Notes under the pieces: model-generated
The model's database searches: none
What the model saw: only the letters and a program-made list of their open reading frames with translations
What the model was told of the DNA's origin: nothing
Shown here: piece by piece, positions 37,593 through 46,557 of the stretch
Layout of the letters: the number at the start of each line of letters is the position of its first letter
Numbering within the stretch: position 1 is the first letter of the stretch
Translations under genes and position numbers: made by a program
NCBI GenBank assembly: GCA_945913015.1
Contig: CAMECH010000006.1
Span: 1-64,000, forward strand
DNA length: 64,000 bases
DNA from: an uncultured Bacteroides sp.
GTDB taxonomy: Bacteria; Bacillota; Clostridia; Lachnospirales; Lachnospiraceae
Direction: 5' to 3'

Positions 37593-37898
37593 TCAGATGA
37601 TATCCTCATCATCTCCTGCCAGTTCTTCGTATTCAGCTTCATCAAGCAGCTCATCATATTTATCCGCTGCTGCCTCATACTCATCCTCGTCATCGATATA
37701 CTCAATTCCCGGATTTCCTTCCTCATCCTCAGTATATCTGTAAATGTATACCTCATCCTTCGGATTTCCGTCCTTGTCCTTCGGAAGTACTACAATATAA
37801 TCTTTTCCGTTACACTCATAAATTGTCAGTATTGAACACTCAACATCCCCTTCATCAAGAGTAAGCACAAGTGTCATCTCTTCATCATTATTTGCCAT
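37593..37898 (-). CDS. DUF1292 family acidic protein
   Basis: About 101 residues, very acidic. It starts MANNDEEMTLVLTLDEGDVE and contains YIVVLPKDKDGNPKDEVYIYRY, the DUF1292 core, with an Asp/Glu-rich tail ending DDEDII. The function is unknown; relatives often lie near ruvX and alaS in Firmicutes, which are not seen here. GGAGG lies six bases before the ATG. It is followed by repeat copy B and moxR. Confidence 0.85.
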   Translation of the reverse strand: MANNDEEMTLVLTLDEGDVECSILTIYECNGKDYIVVLPKDKDGNPKDEVYIYRYTEDEEGNPGIEYIDDEDEYEAAADKYDELLDEAEYEELAGDDEDII

Positions 37899-37982
37899 AT
37901 CTGTCCTCCGTTGCACATAAACTTTATACATGAATTATAAAGGAACACCTTAAAATAATCCATTAATTTTTTCAAAAATTTA

Positions 37983-38011
37983 TTGATTTATTTAATAATA
38001 TAATGTATTAT
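37983..38011 (+). promoter_or_regulatory. Promoter of the lrp-type gene
   Basis: TTGATT (37983-37988) and TATTAT (38006-38011) with a 17-base spacer on plus. Confidence 0.65.
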
Positions 38012-38040
38012 GAATTTGTTAGTAAAAATAAGTCGACGGC

Positions 38041-38081
38041 GACAATTGTGAGGCATACTGCTCTTATAATTGTCTTTTTTT
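38041..38081 (+). terminator. Terminator-like hairpin in the lrp leader
   Basis: GACAATT (38041-38047) pairs with AATTGTC (38068-38074), followed by seven T. It lies between the promoter and the start codon of the regulator gene, so it would act as an attenuator, not an end-of-gene terminator. Confidence 0.6.
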
Positions 38082-38110
38082 ATGTCAGACCACGAAAAGA
38101 GGTAAATCAG

Positions 38111-38572
38111 ATGGATAAAATTGACAAAAAACTGGTTACATTACTTCAGCAGAATGCGCGAATGCCATTAAAGGTGCTTGCAGAAAAAGTATTCTTATCT
38201 TCTCCTGCCGTGTCTGCCAGAATAGAGCGCCTTGAAAAAGAAGAAATCATTATTGGGTATGAGGCCAAAATTAACCAATTAAAGCTCGGATATCATATCA
38301 CAGCTTTTATTAATCTTGAGATTGCACCTGTGCAAAAGCCTGAATTTTACCCATTTATAAAATCCTGTCCGAATGTTATCGAATGTAACTGCGTAACCGG
38401 CAATTACTCTATGCTCCTTAAAGTTGCTTTTCCAAGCACAATGGAGCTTGATACATTTATCGGCCAGCTCCAGAAGTTCGGGCGCACCAGCACACAGATT
38501 GTTTTCTCTACCCCTGTTGAGCCGAGAGGCATTGATGTAAATGCAGAAATGCCGGATGATAAAAAGAATTAA
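38111..38572 (+). CDS. Lrp/AsnC-family transcriptional regulator
   Basis: About 153 residues. The N-terminal helix-turn-helix starts MDKIDKKLVTLLQQNARMPL and has FLSSPAVSARIERLEKEEII. A C-terminal RAM/ACT-like domain has CNCVTGNYSMLLKVAFPSTM. Such proteins sense amino acids; the ligand is unknown. I chose the ATG at 38111, with GAGGT upstream. A terminator-like hairpin lies in its leader. It is convergent with the UvrD-like helicase gene, and the two coding regions overlap by four bases. Confidence 0.9.
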   Translation: MDKIDKKLVTLLQQNARMPLKVLAEKVFLSSPAVSARIERLEKEEIIIGYEAKINQLKLGYHITAFINLEIAPVQKPEFYPFIKSCPNVIECNCVTGNYSMLLKVAFPSTMELDTFIGQLQKFGRTSTQIVFSTPVEPRGIDVNAEMPDDKKN

Positions 38573-40437
38573 TTTCCCTTTATCTCCTTAACAAAACGCG
38601 ATACATCAAGACTCTTATTATATCGCTCATTAACAGAATATATGTGCAGCATTTTCTTTGCGCGTGTCATCGCAACATAGAACATCCTGCGCTCCTCTTC
38701 TATTTCCTCATCAAGTACTGCCTTTGTATAAGGCACCACGCCTTCATTTGCATCAATTATGTACACTTCATCATACTCAAGACCTTTGGAGCTGTGCATG
38801 GTGCAAATGGTTACGGCGTCCTGTGCAATTCCTTTTACACTCTTTTGTTGTGCCTGCTGCTTTAATTGAGCCGTATACTGACCGACATATGCAAACCACT
38901 CATCATATGTGTTAAATTCCCGGGCACTTTCCTGCATTTCATCAAGCACATTAAAAAGTTCATCCTCGCTTATATGTCTTTCCTTTGCGTATTCCCTGAG
39001 ATAGCAGTCATATCCGACACCGCGCCTTATATAGTTAATTCCCGCCAAAGGACTGCACCTCGAAAGTACTTTCAAATCACCCTCAAGGTCATCAATCCTT
39101 TCAACCATCCATGCTCTGTCGGCGTACCTTTGCCTAAGCAGCGTAAAATCAACTTCTTCCTCCATCAGCACATCACGGCTTATATACCTTTTCGGCTTAT
39201 TCATCACCTGAAGAAACAACTCTCTTTCACGGCTTCCCTGCGCCATCCTGATATATGCAAATATATTTTTTGCAATCCAGTGTTCGTACAGATTCGGTAT
39301 ACTGTCTCGCGTCACAAACGGAATATTGTATTCTATAAACTTCCCCATAAGCTGTCTTCCGCCGATATTGGTTCTTGTAAGCACCGCGATATCACTGTAT
39401 TTTGATTTCCCGGCACCAACAGATTTACGTATGTTTTCGATAATCTTTACATTTTCCGCCGTAATATCCTCAAAATTTTGTATGTCAACAGCCTCTCCGT
39501 CAGGATTAAATGTTCTTATGTCCTTGCCAAATCTGGTCTTATTCTGTTCAATAACAGCCCTCGCCGCAGACACAATCTGGGGTGTGGAGCGGTAATTGAC
39601 ATCAAGCCTTATCTGAACTACATTGTTATAATCCCGGTTAAAATTCATCATCATCTCGGGCTTTGCTCCCCTGAAGCCGTATATGCTCTGGTCGTCATCG
39701 CCTACTATAAAAATATTCTGCTCCCGCCCGGCAAGCAGCTTTACAACATCATACTGTACACGGTTAATATCCTGAAACTCGTCCACCAGAATAAATTTGT
39801 ACTTATTCTGCCATGCTGCAAGAATATCCGGTCTTTTTGAAAGCAGTTCGTAACAGTAAATAAGCATGTCATCAAAATCAATCAGTCTGTTCTGTGACAG
39901 CATTCTTGCATAATCTGCATAAATGCCGCGGAACACATTCTCGGAGCAGTTAATTGAATAATACAGCTTTGGGTCTATTGCCTCGCTTTTTACTTTGCTT
40001 ATCTCTGCCAGTATCTGTGTAATAAATTCATTTTCATCTTCAACTTCAATCTGATAATGTGCAATGCTCTGGCGTATTGCCTCTCTTTGCTGTTCTTCCC
40101 TGACAATATTGGCTGCCGTATAATTATATGCGTGCTTTAAAATAGTGAAAAACACCGCGTGAAACGTTCCAAACGTCACGCGGTCTGCATCTTTAATACA
40201 AGTGCCTGTTTTATCATATATCCCGGCAAGCTTAAGAAAGCGCTCTTTCATTTCACCTGCTGCCATCTTTGTAAATGTTATTACAAGAATATTGGATGGT
40301 GATACATTGCGTTCCCTTATAAGGCTCAGGGTTCTCTGTGTAATTACAGTTGTCTTTCCCGAGCCCGGTCCCGCTATCACCTGGCATGCCCCTTTGAAAT
40401 GTGCAATAGCACGTTTTTGAGCTTCACTTTTTTCCAT
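38569..40437 (-). CDS. UvrD/PcrA-like superfamily 1 DNA helicase
   Basis: A 622-residue ATP-dependent 3'-5' helicase, shorter than classical PcrA (about 720-740). Motifs in order: Q-motif EAQKRAIAHFKG, Walker A VIAGPGSGKTT, FTKMAAGEMKER, Walker B LVDEFQDIN, VGDDDQSIYGFRGA, LDVNYRST, MHSSKGLEYDEVYII and VAMTRAKK. There is no long C-terminal tail. Its ATG overlaps the gltX stop (TAATG), so the two are coupled. A role in DNA repair or replication is likely. Confidence 0.9.
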   Translation of the reverse strand: MEKSEAQKRAIAHFKGACQVIAGPGSGKTTVITQRTLSLIRERNVSPSNILVITFTKMAAGEMKERFLKLAGIYDKTGTCIKDADRVTFGTFHAVFFTILKHAYNYTAANIVREEQQREAIRQSIAHYQIEVEDENEFITQILAEISKVKSEAIDPKLYYSINCSENVFRGIYADYARMLSQNRLIDFDDMLIYCYELLSKRPDILAAWQNKYKFILVDEFQDINRVQYDVVKLLAGREQNIFIVGDDDQSIYGFRGAKPEMMMNFNRDYNNVVQIRLDVNYRSTPQIVSAARAVIEQNKTRFGKDIRTFNPDGEAVDIQNFEDITAENVKIIENIRKSVGAGKSKYSDIAVLTRTNIGGRQLMGKFIEYNIPFVTRDSIPNLYEHWIAKNIFAYIRMAQGSRERELFLQVMNKPKRYISRDVLMEEEVDFTLLRQRYADRAWMVERIDDLEGDLKVLSRCSPLAGINYIRRGVGYDCYLREYAKERHISEDELFNVLDEMQESAREFNTYDEWFAYVGQYTAQLKQQAQQKSVKGIAQDAVTICTMHSSKGLEYDEVYIIDANEGVVPYTKAVLDEEIEEERRMFYVAMTRAKKMLHIYSVNERYNKSLDVSRFVKEIKGN

Positions 40438-41915
40438 TAATTACCTGATTCCCTCTCTAACATCTCAATACCCTTGCGGATTCTTGCAAGACTTTCCTCT
40501 TTGCCTAGAATTTCCATAATTTCAAATGCTCCGCCCGGTGTCATCTGCTTTCCTGAAACGGCAGTACGGAGCGGCCACAGCGCAAGTCCGTTCTTAATAC
40601 CCTTGTCTGCCACAAATTCCATAATCCTGTCATGCAGATTATCAACAGAGTAATCGTCAATATTCTCAAGCATCGGAAGCATTTCCTTAAGTATCTCAAG
40701 GGAATTCTCTGAATTTGTCTTCATTTTCTTATGAGTGTACATTGCCGTATCATATTCAGGCAGCTCTTCAAAGAAATCAATATGACCTGCAATATCAGGA
40801 AGCACCTCAATTCTCGTCTTAACCAGTGCCGCAATCTTACGAAGGTCCAAATCCTTTTTGATTACTTCCTGAATGTAAGGTCTGGCAAGCTCAAAGAATT
40901 TGTCATCATCCATTGCTTTCAGATACTCACCATTCATCCACTTAAGCTTATTGATGTCAAATACAGCCGGAGACTTTCCGATTCTGTGATAATCAAAGAC
41001 CTTTACAAGCTCCTCAAGCGAGAAAATCTCCTGATTATCCTCAGGGCTCCATCCAAGCAGTGCAACATAGTTGACTACCGCTTCTGTAACAAACCCCTGC
41101 TCAATCAGATCCTCAAACGACGCATGTCCGCTTCTTTTACTGAGCTTCTTATGATTCTCATCCGTTATCAGCGGACAGTGTACATACTTTGGCTCTTCCC
41201 AGCCAAATGCCTCATAAAGTCTTGTATACTTCGGCGAAGAAGAAATGTATTCATTACCGCGTACAACATGTGTAATTCCCATAAGGTGGTCATCTACAAC
41301 ATTGGCAAAATTGTATGTCGGAAATCCGTCCGACTTGATAAGAATCATATCATCAAGTTCCTCATTTGGAACAGTAACATCACCATAAAGCTCATCATGA
41401 AATGTTGTAGTACCTTCTTTTGGATTATTCTGGCGTATTACAAAAGGCTTTCCTGCAGCAAGATTAGCCTCAACTTCCTCCCTACTGAGATTAAGGCAGT
41501 GCTTGTCGTATACTACTATTTCCTTGCTGTCTCCGTCCTCTCCGACAACAGTCTGCTTAAGACTTTCAAGTCTCTCCTTGTCGCAGAAGCAGTAATATGC
41601 CTCGCCTTTATCAACAAGCATTTTGGCATACTTCATGTAAATTCCCTGTGCCTGACGCTCACTCTGAACGTAAGGTCCGACTCCTCCGTCCTTATCAGGT
41701 CCTTCATCATGCTGTAAGCCTGTTTTTTCCATTGTTCTGTATATTATGTCAAGTGCCCCCTCATAGAAGCGTTCCTGATCTGTATCTTCAATTCTCAGAA
41801 GAAAATCCCCATCCTCATGTTTTGCTATAAGATATGCATAAAGAGCCGTTCTCAAATTACCGACATGCATCCTTCCTGTAGGACTTGGTGCAAATCTGGT
41901 TCTAACTTTAGCCAT
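40437..41915 (-). CDS. gltX: Glutamyl-tRNA synthetase
   Basis: Class I synthetase charging tRNA-Glu (possibly also tRNA-Gln in lineages lacking glnS); about 492 residues. It has [20 protein letters not shown] with the HIGH-type motif, [12 protein letters not shown] and KLSKRSG (KMSKS-type). I chose the ATG at 41913-41915 by the conserved N-terminus MAKVRTRF; its ribosome site is distant. An ATG 12 bases upstream is an alternative. The promoter is at 41967-41995. Confidence 0.95.
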   Translation of the reverse strand: MAKVRTRFAPSPTGRMHVGNLRTALYAYLIAKHEDGDFLLRIEDTDQERFYEGALDIIYRTMEKTGLQHDEGPDKDGGVGPYVQSERQAQGIYMKYAKMLVDKGEAYYCFCDKERLESLKQTVVGEDGDSKEIVVYDKHCLNLSREEVEANLAAGKPFVIRQNNPKEGTTTFHDELYGDVTVPNEELDDMILIKSDGFPTYNFANVVDDHLMGITHVVRGNEYISSSPKYTRLYEAFGWEEPKYVHCPLITDENHKKLSKRSGHASFEDLIEQGFVTEAVVNYVALLGWSPEDNQEIFSLEELVKVFDYHRIGKSPAVFDINKLKWMNGEYLKAMDDDKFFELARPYIQEVIKKDLDLRKIAALVKTRIEVLPDIAGHIDFFEELPEYDTAMYTHKKMKTNSENSLEILKEMLPMLENIDDYSVDNLHDRIMEFVADKGIKNGLALWPLRTAVSGKQMTPGGAFEIMEILGKEESLARIRKGIEMLERESGN

Positions 41916-41966
41916 TGTAATAACCATGCCTTTCCGGTCAGTCTTCCGACCTGTAATATAATAAAT

Positions 41967-41995
41967 AAGATACCATTTTGACACACATTTTGCAA
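41967..41995 (-). promoter_or_regulatory. Promoter of gltX
   Basis: Minus-strand TTGCAA (41990-41995) and TATCTT (41967-41972) with a 17-base spacer. The leader contains a small GGTC/GACC hairpin. Confidence 0.65.
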
Positions 41996-42004
41996 CAGCT
42001 TTCA

Positions 42005-42033
42005 TTGACATAACGCTTTAAAATGTTTACAAT
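42005..42033 (+). promoter_or_regulatory. Promoter of tyrA
   Basis: TTGACA (42005-42010) and TACAAT (42028-42033) with a 17-base spacer on plus, back to back with the gltX promoter. The transcript would include the whole of repeat copy C. Confidence 0.85.
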
Positions 42034-42067
42034 TAAAACACATTTAAATTTGTGTCGGGAACACCAC

Positions 42068-42189
42068 AATTTTCACACGGCTGTTTGTGCTGCAGACGCT
42101 ACAGACAAGCCATTATTGCAAAGACAAATCTATTATTTGACTTGCGGTTTCTCCGGCACTAAAACGTCTGCGGAATGGGGATTAGTATG
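42068..42189 (+). repeat. Structured intergenic repeat, copy C (upstream of tyrA)
   Basis: The same core as copies A and B but more diverged, lying on the opposite strand so that its sense direction again runs into the next gene. The 5' hairpin is reduced to one arm (TTTCACAC). The GAGCC/GGCTC stem has become AAGTC/GTCTT: the outer pair is swapped from G-C to A-T, while another pair is lost. It ends in GGAATGGGGATTAGTATG, whose ATG is the tyrA start. Confidence 0.85.
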
Positions 42190-43290
42190 ATTAACGATAC
42201 ATTTCACTTTGGTTTTATCGGCCTCGGTCTTATCGGCGGCTCAATTGCAAGAGCCTTAAAGATAAGTTTTCCCGGCTGCTTTATAACTGCATACAGCAGA
42301 ACCCTTGCGCCGCTTGAGCTTGCCAAAGCCGAAGGAAATCTGGATGTCATTACAACAGATATTGACAGTGAAGCTTTCGGACAATGTGACTACATTTTTA
42401 TATGCACGCCTGTGCAATATATTTCTTCGTATCTTGACAGACTTGCGGGTATTGTACATCCTGAGTGTACCATTACCGATGTCGGAAGTGTCAAAAGCTT
42501 TGTACATGATGCCGCTTCAAAGGCAGGGCTTGATTCAGTTTTCATAGGCGGACATCCTATGACAGGCTCAGAGAAAACAGGTTATGCCAACTCTTCTGCA
42601 ATTCTTCTTGAAAATGCATACTACATAATAACACCTACTAAAGAAACAACAGATGCGAAGCTTCAGGCTTATGTTAATCTTGTCAAATCAATGGGAGCCA
42701 TCCCTATTGTAATAGATTACAATAATCACGATTATTATGTTGCCGGAATAAGCCACCTTCCACATCTCATTGCCGGAAGCCTTGTCAATCTTATTCACGA
42801 TACAGACTCGGATGATGGAATGATGAAAAGGCTTGCCGCCGGTGGTTTTAAAGACATAACCCGCATAGCTTCCTCATCGCCTGAGATGTGGGAACAGATA
42901 TGCATGACAAATACAGATGCGATACTTAAGCTTCTCAATAAATACATCGCATCTCTTAATGATATAAAAGAACATCTTGAAGCCCATGAGGGAGGATATA
43001 TATACAAGCTTTTTGAGCGTTCCGGTGAATACCGTAATTCAATGAACGACTCTTCACGCGGAGCATTGTCACGGGCATATCTTCTTCACCTTGACATAGA
43101 GGACAGGGAAGGCGCCATTGCAAATGTTGCCACTCTGCTTGCCCGCAATTCGATAAGCATTAAAAATATCGGAATTGTTCACAACCGTGAATTTGAACAT
43201 GGTGCACTCTGTATGGAATTTTACGACCGCAGTTCCAAAGAGCTTGCCGCAAAGCTTCTTACCGACAATAATTATTTAATTTACCACTAA
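42187..43290 (+). CDS. tyrA: Prephenate dehydrogenase with C-terminal ACT domain
   Basis: NAD-dependent enzyme of tyrosine synthesis; about 367 residues. The dinucleotide loop GFIGLGLIGGSIARAL lies near residue 10. The catalytic region has GGHPMTGSEKTGY and GISHLPHLIAGSL, with the active-site histidines. The C-terminal ACT domain (LDIEDREGAIANVATLLA) suggests feedback by tyrosine. The start ATG at 42187 is provided by repeat copy C. It is divergent from gltX and followed by a strong bidirectional terminator. Confidence 0.94.
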   Translation: MINDTFHFGFIGLGLIGGSIARALKISFPGCFITAYSRTLAPLELAKAEGNLDVITTDIDSEAFGQCDYIFICTPVQYISSYLDRLAGIVHPECTITDVGSVKSFVHDAASKAGLDSVFIGGHPMTGSEKTGYANSSAILLENAYYIITPTKETTDAKLQAYVNLVKSMGAIPIVIDYNNHDYYVAGISHLPHLIAGSLVNLIHDTDSDDGMMKRLAAGGFKDITRIASSSPEMWEQICMTNTDAILKLLNKYIASLNDIKEHLEAHEGGYIYKLFERSGEYRNSMNDSSRGALSRAYLLHLDIEDREGAIANVATLLARNSISIKNIGIVHNREFEHGALCMEFYDRSSKELAAKLLTDNNYLIYH

Positions 43291-43298
43291 CTATAACA

Positions 43299-43336
43299 GG
43301 GGTGCCGCTTAACTGTTTCCGTTAAAGCGGCACCCC
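43299..43336. terminator. Bidirectional terminator between tyrA and the nucleoside kinase gene
   Basis: GGGGTGCCGCTT (43299-43310) pairs with AAGCGGCACCCC (43325-43336), extended by AAC/GTT past one bulge. It is followed by ATATTTT on plus and lies between two convergent genes. Confidence 0.85.
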
Positions 43337-43361
43337 ATATTTTAATCTTCGTTTTCCCTTT

Positions 43362-44978
43362 TCAGATTTTAAAGCATCCTCCTCCGACAAATTCTCTCAG
43401 AATCGAATTATTCGGGATATCTTCCGTTCCGTACGAAAGAAAATATTCCAGAAATTTAAGCAGACGTTTTGCTTCCTGATACTCCGGTTCGTCTTTTCCT
43501 ATAGCAAAAAGTATCGGTTCTGCAAATGGCTTCAGTATTGACAGTTCATAAATCAAGGCAGAATTAAACATGACATCAGCCTGTTCCTGATAAGGAAAAA
43601 TATTCTGTTCCTCACCTCTTCTTACCGATTCCCACATTCTCAGAGTGTGCTGTGCAGAAGCGCCACGGGTTCTCGCATCACGCACCAGTCTTCTGATAAG
43701 CCTTCCGTCTGTTGTCGCCACACGGTTGTGCTCATCTATGTTAAGTGAGGTAAGCGCACTGATATATATTTTAAATTTACTCTCCATCGGCAGAGACTTT
43801 GACATTTCATCATTAAGGCTGTGTATGCCCTCAATAACTAATATGTCATCCTTTCCAAGCTGCTTGAAATCTCCTCTGTATTCCTTTTTACCTGTCTTAA
43901 AGTTAAATGTCGGCAGTTCCACTCTTTTGCCGTCAAGCAGTTCTAACATCTGCCTGTTAAACAGCTCAATATCAATGGCATGCAGGTCTTCAAAATTATA
44001 ATTGCCGTCAGCATCAAGAGGTGTCTCCTCCCTTTCGACAAAGTAATTGTCAACCGCAATCGGATGAGGCTTTAAGCCGCACGCCATAAGCTGAATAGAC
44101 AGTCTGTGTGAAAATGTTGTTTTTCCTGAAGAAGACGGTCCTGCAATCATGACAAATTTTTTAGTTTTATCAGAAGCAATCCTTCTTGCTATTTCAGCAA
44201 TCTTCTGTTCCTGAAGTGCCTCCTGCACAAGCATCAACTCATTCATTCTTCCGGCCGCAATGGCATCATTCAGCGCGCCTACAGTATCCACATCAAGGAT
44301 GTCAGACCACTCCGAGGACTCTTTTAACACCGTAAAAAGCTTTCTTGGAGGATTAAACGCAGGCACTCTGTCAGGTGCCGTACGCACAGGCATCTGAAGT
44401 GTAAATCCGTTTTCATACAGAAAAATGTCAAACACCGAAAGCATTCCCGTCGAAGGTGCCATATAACCATAGAAATAATCCATGTAACCGTCAAGCTCAT
44501 AGACATTTACGCTTGAACCGCGCCTGTATTTAAACAGTCTCGTCTTGTCAGCCATGCCAAACTTATTAAATGCTTCAATAGCTTCATATTTTGGCATTAC
44601 ATGCTTATCTATTTTCAAATCTGCCTTAACCGCGTCTTCCATCACCGCTTTAATTCCGGCAATAAATTTTTCGTCAATAATATGATTATTATCTTTAATT
44701 TCACAGAAAAGGCCCTTACTAAGCGAATACTGGACGCAGACATTTTTCCCCGGGATATCCGGCGCTGTTTTGTGAATCGCATAGAGCATCAAAAACAGCA
44801 CACTCCTTCTGTATGTCTCGTTACCTATTGTTGAAGCGGTTGTGATAAACTCAACCTTCTGGTCTTCAATCTCCCAGTCATTTAACTCACTCAGCTTTCC
44901 GTCTACTTTCGCAAGAATTATTGTATCCTTGTAATCTTTTTGGACTTCCTTTGCCAGTTGCAATAGACTTTTTCCCAT
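43362..44978 (-). CDS. Nucleoside kinase: synthetase-like N-terminal domain plus uridine kinase domain
   Basis: A 538-residue protein of the Clostridia nucleoside kinase family. The N-terminal part (LLQLAKEVQKDYKDTIILAK) resembles a TGS domain missing its first strand, followed by a ThrRS second-additional-domain-like region. The C-terminal half is a uridine-kinase/phosphoribulokinase P-loop domain, with Walker A IAGPSSSGKTT near residue 280, VDNYFVERE and VIEGIHSLND. The substrate is probably uridine or another nucleoside. AGGAG precedes the ATG. It is the last gene of the dgt-to-kinase run. Confidence 0.85.
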   Translation of the reverse strand: MGKSLLQLAKEVQKDYKDTIILAKVDGKLSELNDWEIEDQKVEFITTASTIGNETYRRSVLFLMLYAIHKTAPDIPGKNVCVQYSLSKGLFCEIKDNNHIIDEKFIAGIKAVMEDAVKADLKIDKHVMPKYEAIEAFNKFGMADKTRLFKYRRGSSVNVYELDGYMDYFYGYMAPSTGMLSVFDIFLYENGFTLQMPVRTAPDRVPAFNPPRKLFTVLKESSEWSDILDVDTVGALNDAIAAGRMNELMLVQEALQEQKIAEIARRIASDKTKKFVMIAGPSSSGKTTFSHRLSIQLMACGLKPHPIAVDNYFVEREETPLDADGNYNFEDLHAIDIELFNRQMLELLDGKRVELPTFNFKTGKKEYRGDFKQLGKDDILVIEGIHSLNDEMSKSLPMESKFKIYISALTSLNIDEHNRVATTDGRLIRRLVRDARTRGASAQHTLRMWESVRRGEEQNIFPYQEQADVMFNSALIYELSILKPFAEPILFAIGKDEPEYQEAKRLLKFLEYFLSYGTEDIPNNSILREFVGGGCFKI

Positions 44979-45000
44979 ACTACTCCTCTTTCCTATTGTT

Positions 45001-45783
45001 TTATATTACTTCAAACGGATTTTTCACATCTGCTTCAACAACATCAATCGCCGGCATATTTTTCCTTATATACTCTGCAATAAATCTGATAAACACATGC
45101 TCTATCCCATAGTGCCCGGCATCAATAACCGTAAGTCCCTGTGCCGCTGCATCTATACCGGCATGGTGACCTATATCTCCCGTGACAAGTACATCTGCAT
45201 TGTACTCAAGCGCAATCGGTATTGAGCCTGAGCCCGAACCGGGATATATCGCAATCCTGTATACATTTTTATCAAGCTCACCGAATACCTTAACTGTCGG
45301 GATATCAAAGCATTTCTTCACACGCTCTGCCCACTGCGCTGCTGTCATCACTTCATTTTCACCTGCATCAGACACCATTCCGAGGCCGTTGCCGTCAGCA
45401 TCGGTGACCTCCAGCGTTTTTGCACATTTCAAGCCAAGCGTATCTGCCGCTGCCTTCCCCATGCTTCCGCAGATATCAAAATTTGTGTGCATTGAAAAGC
45501 ATGCAATATCATTCCTGATAAGCGTAATCAGGCGTCTTCCCGTAAGCGTATCGGCAGTAACCCTATTGATGCTTCCAAATACGAGCGGGTGGTGTGATAC
45601 AATCATATCGGCACCACAAGAGAGTGCTTTTTGAATTGCATTCTCGTCAACGTCAAGTGTTACCAGTACTCTTGATACTTCTGCATTCCTGTCGCCTGCC
45701 ATCAGTCCGACATTATCCCAGTTGCAGGCAAACGCAGGCGGACTTAATTTTTCCAATATATCAATAACTTCATTTACTTTCAT
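45001..45783 (-). CDS. Nif3-like dinuclear metal-center protein
   Basis: A 260-residue Nif3/YqfO-family protein. It shows WDNVGLMAG at the N-terminus, ADMIVSHHPLVFG with metal-binding histidines, FSMHTNFD, and the C-terminal DVLVTGDIGHHAG and VIDAGHYGIEH. It forms hexamers with two metals in relatives; the biochemical role is unsettled. It follows trmK in the order typical of Firmicutes. Confidence 0.92.
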   Translation of the reverse strand: MKVNEVIDILEKLSPPAFACNWDNVGLMAGDRNAEVSRVLVTLDVDENAIQKALSCGADMIVSHHPLVFGSINRVTADTLTGRRLITLIRNDIACFSMHTNFDICGSMGKAAADTLGLKCAKTLEVTDADGNGLGMVSDAGENEVMTAAQWAERVKKCFDIPTVKVFGELDKNVYRIAIYPGSGSGSIPIALEYNADVLVTGDIGHHAGIDAAAQGLTVIDAGHYGIEHVFIRFIAEYIRKNMPAIDVVEADVKNPFEVI

Positions 45784-45819
45784 ATAATCTTCCGTTCCAA
45801 GGCATTCCCCCTGTGTTAT

Positions 45820-46557
45820 TCATTTACCAAGTGCATACAGGGCAGCCTTTATTTCTTTATCAATCTGTGAAATTCTTTCTTTTGCATTGGCCGAAGTGCC
45901 CGCTTCAAGTTTACCTCGCAGTTTCTTAAAAACTTCCAGCTCGGAAGCAATATATTCCTTAAGAACGCTGTCTTTTCTTTCTATAAGCATTTTACCATAC
46001 TTAAGCTCTGCATATTGTGCGGTTACATCCCCGCAGCTTTCATGTGCAGGCGCGAAAGCAGTATCACTTTTTAGATGACAGACTATAATAACATAATATT
46101 TACCATCTTCTTTAAGCATTTTCTCATCGTCTATAACAAAACCATTCCGAAGAAGATATTCCCTGAAATGCATAAGCTCAGACTGAGGAGAAAGAATCAG
46201 CTTTGTTTTTGATGATATTCTGCTTCTCCCATCTGTCAGAATCCGCTCCATCAGTCTTCCGCCCATTCCGCTGATTGTAATGACATCAGCTTCATCCTTA
46301 GCAAGCTTTGAAAGTCCGTCAGACATACGGAGCTCTATTCCGTGTGACACTCCTGCCGCTCTTATATTCTTTTCTGCCTTTTCAAGCGGTCCTTTGTTTA
46401 CATCCATTGCAATGACATGCTCTGCAAGATTATTCTGTATCAGATAAATAGGCAGATATGCATGGTCAGTTCCGATATCCGCAACAGTCCTGCCTCTGTC
46501 TGTACAGGACGCAATCATTTCAAGTCTTTTAGATATTTCAATCATATTTTCATCCAA
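45820..46557 (-). CDS. trmK: tRNA (adenine(22)-N1)-methyltransferase
   Basis: Class I SAM-dependent methyltransferase of 245 residues. It starts MDENMIEISKRLEMIASC, has motif I VADIGTDHAYLPIYLI and the catalytic-region ITISGMGGRLMERIL, then LILSPQSELMHFREYLL. The C-terminal coiled-coil region is helical and lysine-rich. The start is adjacent to the rpoD stop, so coupling is likely. Confidence 0.92.
   Translation of the reverse strand: MDENMIEISKRLEMIASCTDRGRTVADIGTDHAYLPIYLIQNNLAEHVIAMDVNKGPLEKAEKNIRAAGVSHGIELRMSDGLSKLAKDEADVITISGMGGRLMERILTDGRSRISSKTKLILSPQSELMHFREYLLRNGFVIDDEKMLKEDGKYYVIIVCHLKSDTAFAPAHESCGDVTAQYAELKYGKMLIERKDSVLKEYIASELEVFKKLRGKLEAGTSANAKERISQIDKEIKAALYALGK

Noticed and set aside
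15909..43336. Shared AAAGCGGCACC in the terminators at 15911 and 43324 as a repeat family
   Set aside because: The shared stretch is short, and the flanking stems differ. Chance similarity between GC-rich terminator stems is sufficient.
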